Positions 6,179 to 7,489 of a stretch of DNA of 7,489 nt are shown here, piece by piece. This DNA comes from BRH-c25 sp964447145 (GTDB taxonomy: Bacteria; Bacillota; Clostridia; Lutisporales; Lutisporaceae). A model generated the notes under the pieces. It was not told where the DNA came from, ran no database searches, and saw only the letters and a list, made by a program, of their open reading frames with translations. The position numbers and the translations under genes were made by a program. The DNA lies in contig CAYURW010000117.1 of the NCBI GenBank assembly GCA_964447145.1, positions 1-7,489 of the forward strand. Direction: 5' to 3'. The first letter of the stretch is position 1, and every line of letters begins with the position of its first letter.

Positions 6179-6208
6179 CTACAAAATGATGGAAATGATG
6201 AAATGACT
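6165..6208 (+). repeat. Direct repeat of the csoR 3' end
   Basis: A 16-base stretch covering the last codons and stop of csoR (6165-6180) recurs at 6193-6208 with one difference, 28 bp downstream. It looks like a small local duplication. It leaves the csoR frame intact and abuts the next promoter. Confidence 0.6.
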
Positions 6209-6209
6209 G

Positions 6210-6238
6210 TTGACAAAATAAAAATACGGTCATATAAT
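6210..6238 (+). promoter_or_regulatory. Consensus sigma-A promoter of the trp leader
   Basis: TTGACA (6210-6215), exactly 17 bp, then TATAAT (6233-6238) match the vegetative consensus at all twelve positions. Transcription should start near 6245, at the base of the T-box leader. The -35 box is only 31 nt after the csoR stop and no terminator intervenes. Confidence 0.92.
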
Positions 6239-6244
6239 TAACCA

Positions 6245-6525
6245 TAATATAGCAAAAACCGTCGATTGAAAATAGTAAGCATTGGATCGGTGGCTTCCAG
6301 AGAACTGCGGATAGTGGAATCGCAGCAGTCAGCGCAATGCCGAATGGATTCATGAGGGTGAAGAGAAAGGCTATCAGGCCCAGTAATATTCACCGGGTTT
6401 TCCGCCCGTTATCAGAGGAATGCGCATAGAGGTGCGCAGTGAGGCGGGTGTATTATTGCACCAATTTAGGTGGTACCGCAGAAGCATTGAGCTTTTGTCC
6501 TTTTATAGGGGCAGAAGCTTTTTTT
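6245..6525 (+). promoter_or_regulatory. T-box leader, tryptophan specific (UGG specifier)
   Basis: This leader senses uncharged tRNA-Trp. Stem I carries the AGTA S-turn at 6274-6277, an apical AGAGA near 6299-6303, and a returning strand with GAA followed by the specifier TGG (6345-6347), the only tryptophan codon. A further hairpin lies at about 6421-6437 (TGCGCA against TGCGCA). The T-box sequence AGGTGGTACCGCA is at 6468-6480 and the terminator follows. The specifier agrees with the downstream trpB. When tRNA-Trp is charged, transcription should stop at 6525, which would also stop readthrough from csoR. Confidence 0.93.
6490..6525 (+). terminator. Intrinsic terminator of the trp T-box
   Basis: AGCTTTTGTCC (6490-6500) pairs with the strand ending GCAGAAGCT (to 6519), giving an 11-bp stem with two G-U pairs. 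Seven T residues follow (6519-6525). It competes with the antiterminator at 6468-6480. Confidence 0.9.
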
Positions 6526-6582
6526 ATTGTCTATGAAAGCATTACTTTCCTATACAATAAAAAAACTTTGATTTAAGTGCCC

Positions 6583-6610
6583 GCGCCATAATTTCCTTCG
6601 GAAAAGGTGC
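6583..6610 (+). other. Two-tier hairpin in the trpB leader
   Basis: GCGCC (6583-6587) pairs with GGTGC (6606-6610). After an internal loop, TTTCC (6592-6596) pairs with GGAAA (6600-6604) around TTC. No T-run follows. It lies downstream of the T-box terminator, so it would be present only in readthrough transcripts. Role unknown. Confidence 0.45.
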
Positions 6611-6618
6611 ATGGTATC

Positions 6619-6649
6619 AAATGCGGCAAGTCGCCGTTGTTCTTATAAT
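6619..6649 (+). repeat. Second copy of the AAATGCGGC hairpin motif
   Basis: AAATGCGGC, a variable loop and CGCCGTTGTTCTT match 29-55 at about 21 of 27 aligned columns. Stem CGGC (6624-6627) pairs with GCCG (6633-6636). As at the first copy, a TATAAT follows closely (6644-6649). Here the motif sits inside a transcribed leader, so it is a weak stem that cannot be a strong terminator if trpB is expressed. Confidence 0.6.
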
Positions 6650-6673
6650 TGACTGGAGCAAATAGGGATATAA

Positions 6674-6697
6674 GCGGTTGCTACCGCAAGAAAGGAG
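6674..6697 (+). promoter_or_regulatory. Hairpin abutting the trpB ribosome binding site
   Basis: GCGGT (6674-6678) pairs with ACCGC (6683-6687) around a TGCT loop. The ribosome binding site AAAGGAG (6691-6697) starts three bases later. The stem does not cover the site, so it probably shields the 5' flank or stabilises the mRNA rather than blocking translation. Confidence 0.5.
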
Positions 6698-6702
6698 AAA
6701 AA

Positions 6703-7489
6703 ATGAGTAAAGGAAGGTTTTTGCAGTATGGGGGCCAATATGCCCCGGAGACAATGATGAGCGCCTTAAAGGAGTTGGAGCGCGAGTATGAACGCTGGAG
6801 CAGCGACCCGGGATTCAAAGGAGAGCTTGCATCGTTGCTCAGTAGATATGCTGGAAGGCCCTCTCTTCTCTATTACGCGGAAAAAATGAGCCGGGACTTG
6901 AGAGGAGCAAAAATATATTTGAAGAGAGAGGATTTGAACCATACCGGTGCCCACAAAATAAACAATGTACTTGGGCAGGCGCTTCTTGCCAAAAAGATGG
7001 GAAAGACTCGCATTATTGCAGAGACAGGCGCAGGGCAGCACGGAGTTGCCACAGCTACTGCAGCTGCATTGATGGATATGGAGTGCGAGGTATTTATGGG
7101 CAGGGAAGACACTGAGCGTCAGGCGCTGAATGTATATCGCATGAATCTGCTGGGAGCTAAGGTCCATCCCGTTGTCAGCGGGACACAGACCCTGAAGGAT
7201 GCGGTTAATGAGACAATGCGCGAGTGGATAACAAGGATTGCGGATACCCATTATGTTCTCGGTTCGGTAATGGGGCCTCATCCCTATCCCACCATAGTAA
7301 GGGATTTTCAGAAAATAATCGGGGAGGAAATAAGGTCCCAGATGCTGTCTGCAGAGGGGAGGCTTCCCGATGCGGTAATTGCATGCGTAGGGGGCGGCAG
7401 CAATGCCATCGGTGCATTTTATGATTTTATTCCGGATAAATCCGTCAGACTCATAGGCTGTGAGGCAGCAGGACGGGGTATTGACACAG
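6703..7489 (+). CDS. trpB: Tryptophan synthase beta subunit TrpB (3' end outside window)
   Basis: TrpB joins indole and L-serine to make L-tryptophan using pyridoxal phosphate, normally as an alpha2-beta2 complex with TrpA. About 262 of roughly 400 codons are present and the frame is open to the last base. The start MSKGRFLQYGGQYAPE is typical. HTGAHKINN holds the cofactor lysine K85. AETGAGQHG contains the catalytic-loop glutamate E107. GGGSNAIG (230-237) is the phosphate-binding loop. The set matches the TrpA-dependent TrpB1 type. The ATG has AAAGGAG five bases upstream. It is the first gene behind the tryptophan T-box, with no trpE, D, C or F before it. Whether trpA follows cannot be seen. 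Confidence 0.96.
   Translation, partial: MSKGRFLQYGGQYAPETMMSALKELEREYERWSSDPGFKGELASLLSRYAGRPSLLYYAEKMSRDLRGAKIYLKREDLNHTGAHKINNVLGQALLAKKMGKTRIIAETGAGQHGVATATAAALMDMECEVFMGREDTERQALNVYRMNLLGAKVHPVVSGTQTLKDAVNETMREWITRIADTHYVLGSVMGPHPYPTIVRDFQKIIGEEIRSQMLSAEGRLPDAVIACVGGGSNAIGAFYDFIPDKSVRLIGCEAAGRGIDT

Noticed and set aside
6766..7281. 171-codon open frame on the minus strand
   Set aside because: It lies wholly antisense to trpB, whose motifs are unambiguous; it is a codon-composition shadow.

Overview
The window looks like a chromosomal segment from a moderately low-GC Firmicute, most likely a clostridial anaerobe. This is inferred from strong AGGAGG-type ribosome binding sites, two T-box tRNA-sensing leaders, consensus sigma-A promoters and the CopA/CopZ/CsoR copper set. 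No taxonomic marker gene is present, so this placement is inference. All six genes lie on the + strand.

Region 1 (1-2567) is a threonine unit. A terminator-like hairpin is followed by a T-box leader with an apparent ACC (threonine) specifier and an intrinsic terminator. Next come thrB (homoserine kinase) and hom (homoserine dehydrogenase with a C-terminal ACT domain). Uncharged tRNA-Thr would be expected to allow readthrough into both genes.

Region 2 (2568-3137) has no convincing gene but is dense in structure. In order it holds a 59-bp element with 11-bp terminal inverted repeats, a 70-bp element with perfect 13-bp inverted ends, a 47-nt imperfect hairpin, a 7-bp inverted repeat beside an orphan TATAAT, a bidirectional intrinsic terminator, six tandem copies of a 9-bp unit, and a near-consensus promoter. 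A 15-bp dyad, the probable copper-repressor operator, overlaps the -10 of that promoter.

Region 3 (3138-6178) is a copper homeostasis cluster: copA (Cu(I)-exporting P1B ATPase), copZ (Cu(I) chaperone) and csoR (Cu(I)-responsive repressor). A second, diverged copy of the 59-bp element lies between copA and copZ in the opposite orientation, so the pair brackets copA and its control region. The expected circuit is that CsoR blocks the copA promoter, Cu(I) binding releases it, CopZ carries Cu(I) in the cytosol and CopA exports it.

Region 4 (6179-7489) is a tryptophan unit. A perfect consensus promoter leads into a T-box with a UGG specifier and a strong terminator. A further 177-nt structured leader precedes trpB, which runs off the end of the window. 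That leader contains a second copy of the hairpin motif found ahead of the thr T-box.

The proteins are well-known families. The less ordinary content is non-coding: the paired palindromic elements around copA, the 9-bp tandem array, the recurrent hairpin motif, and the operator/promoter overlap.
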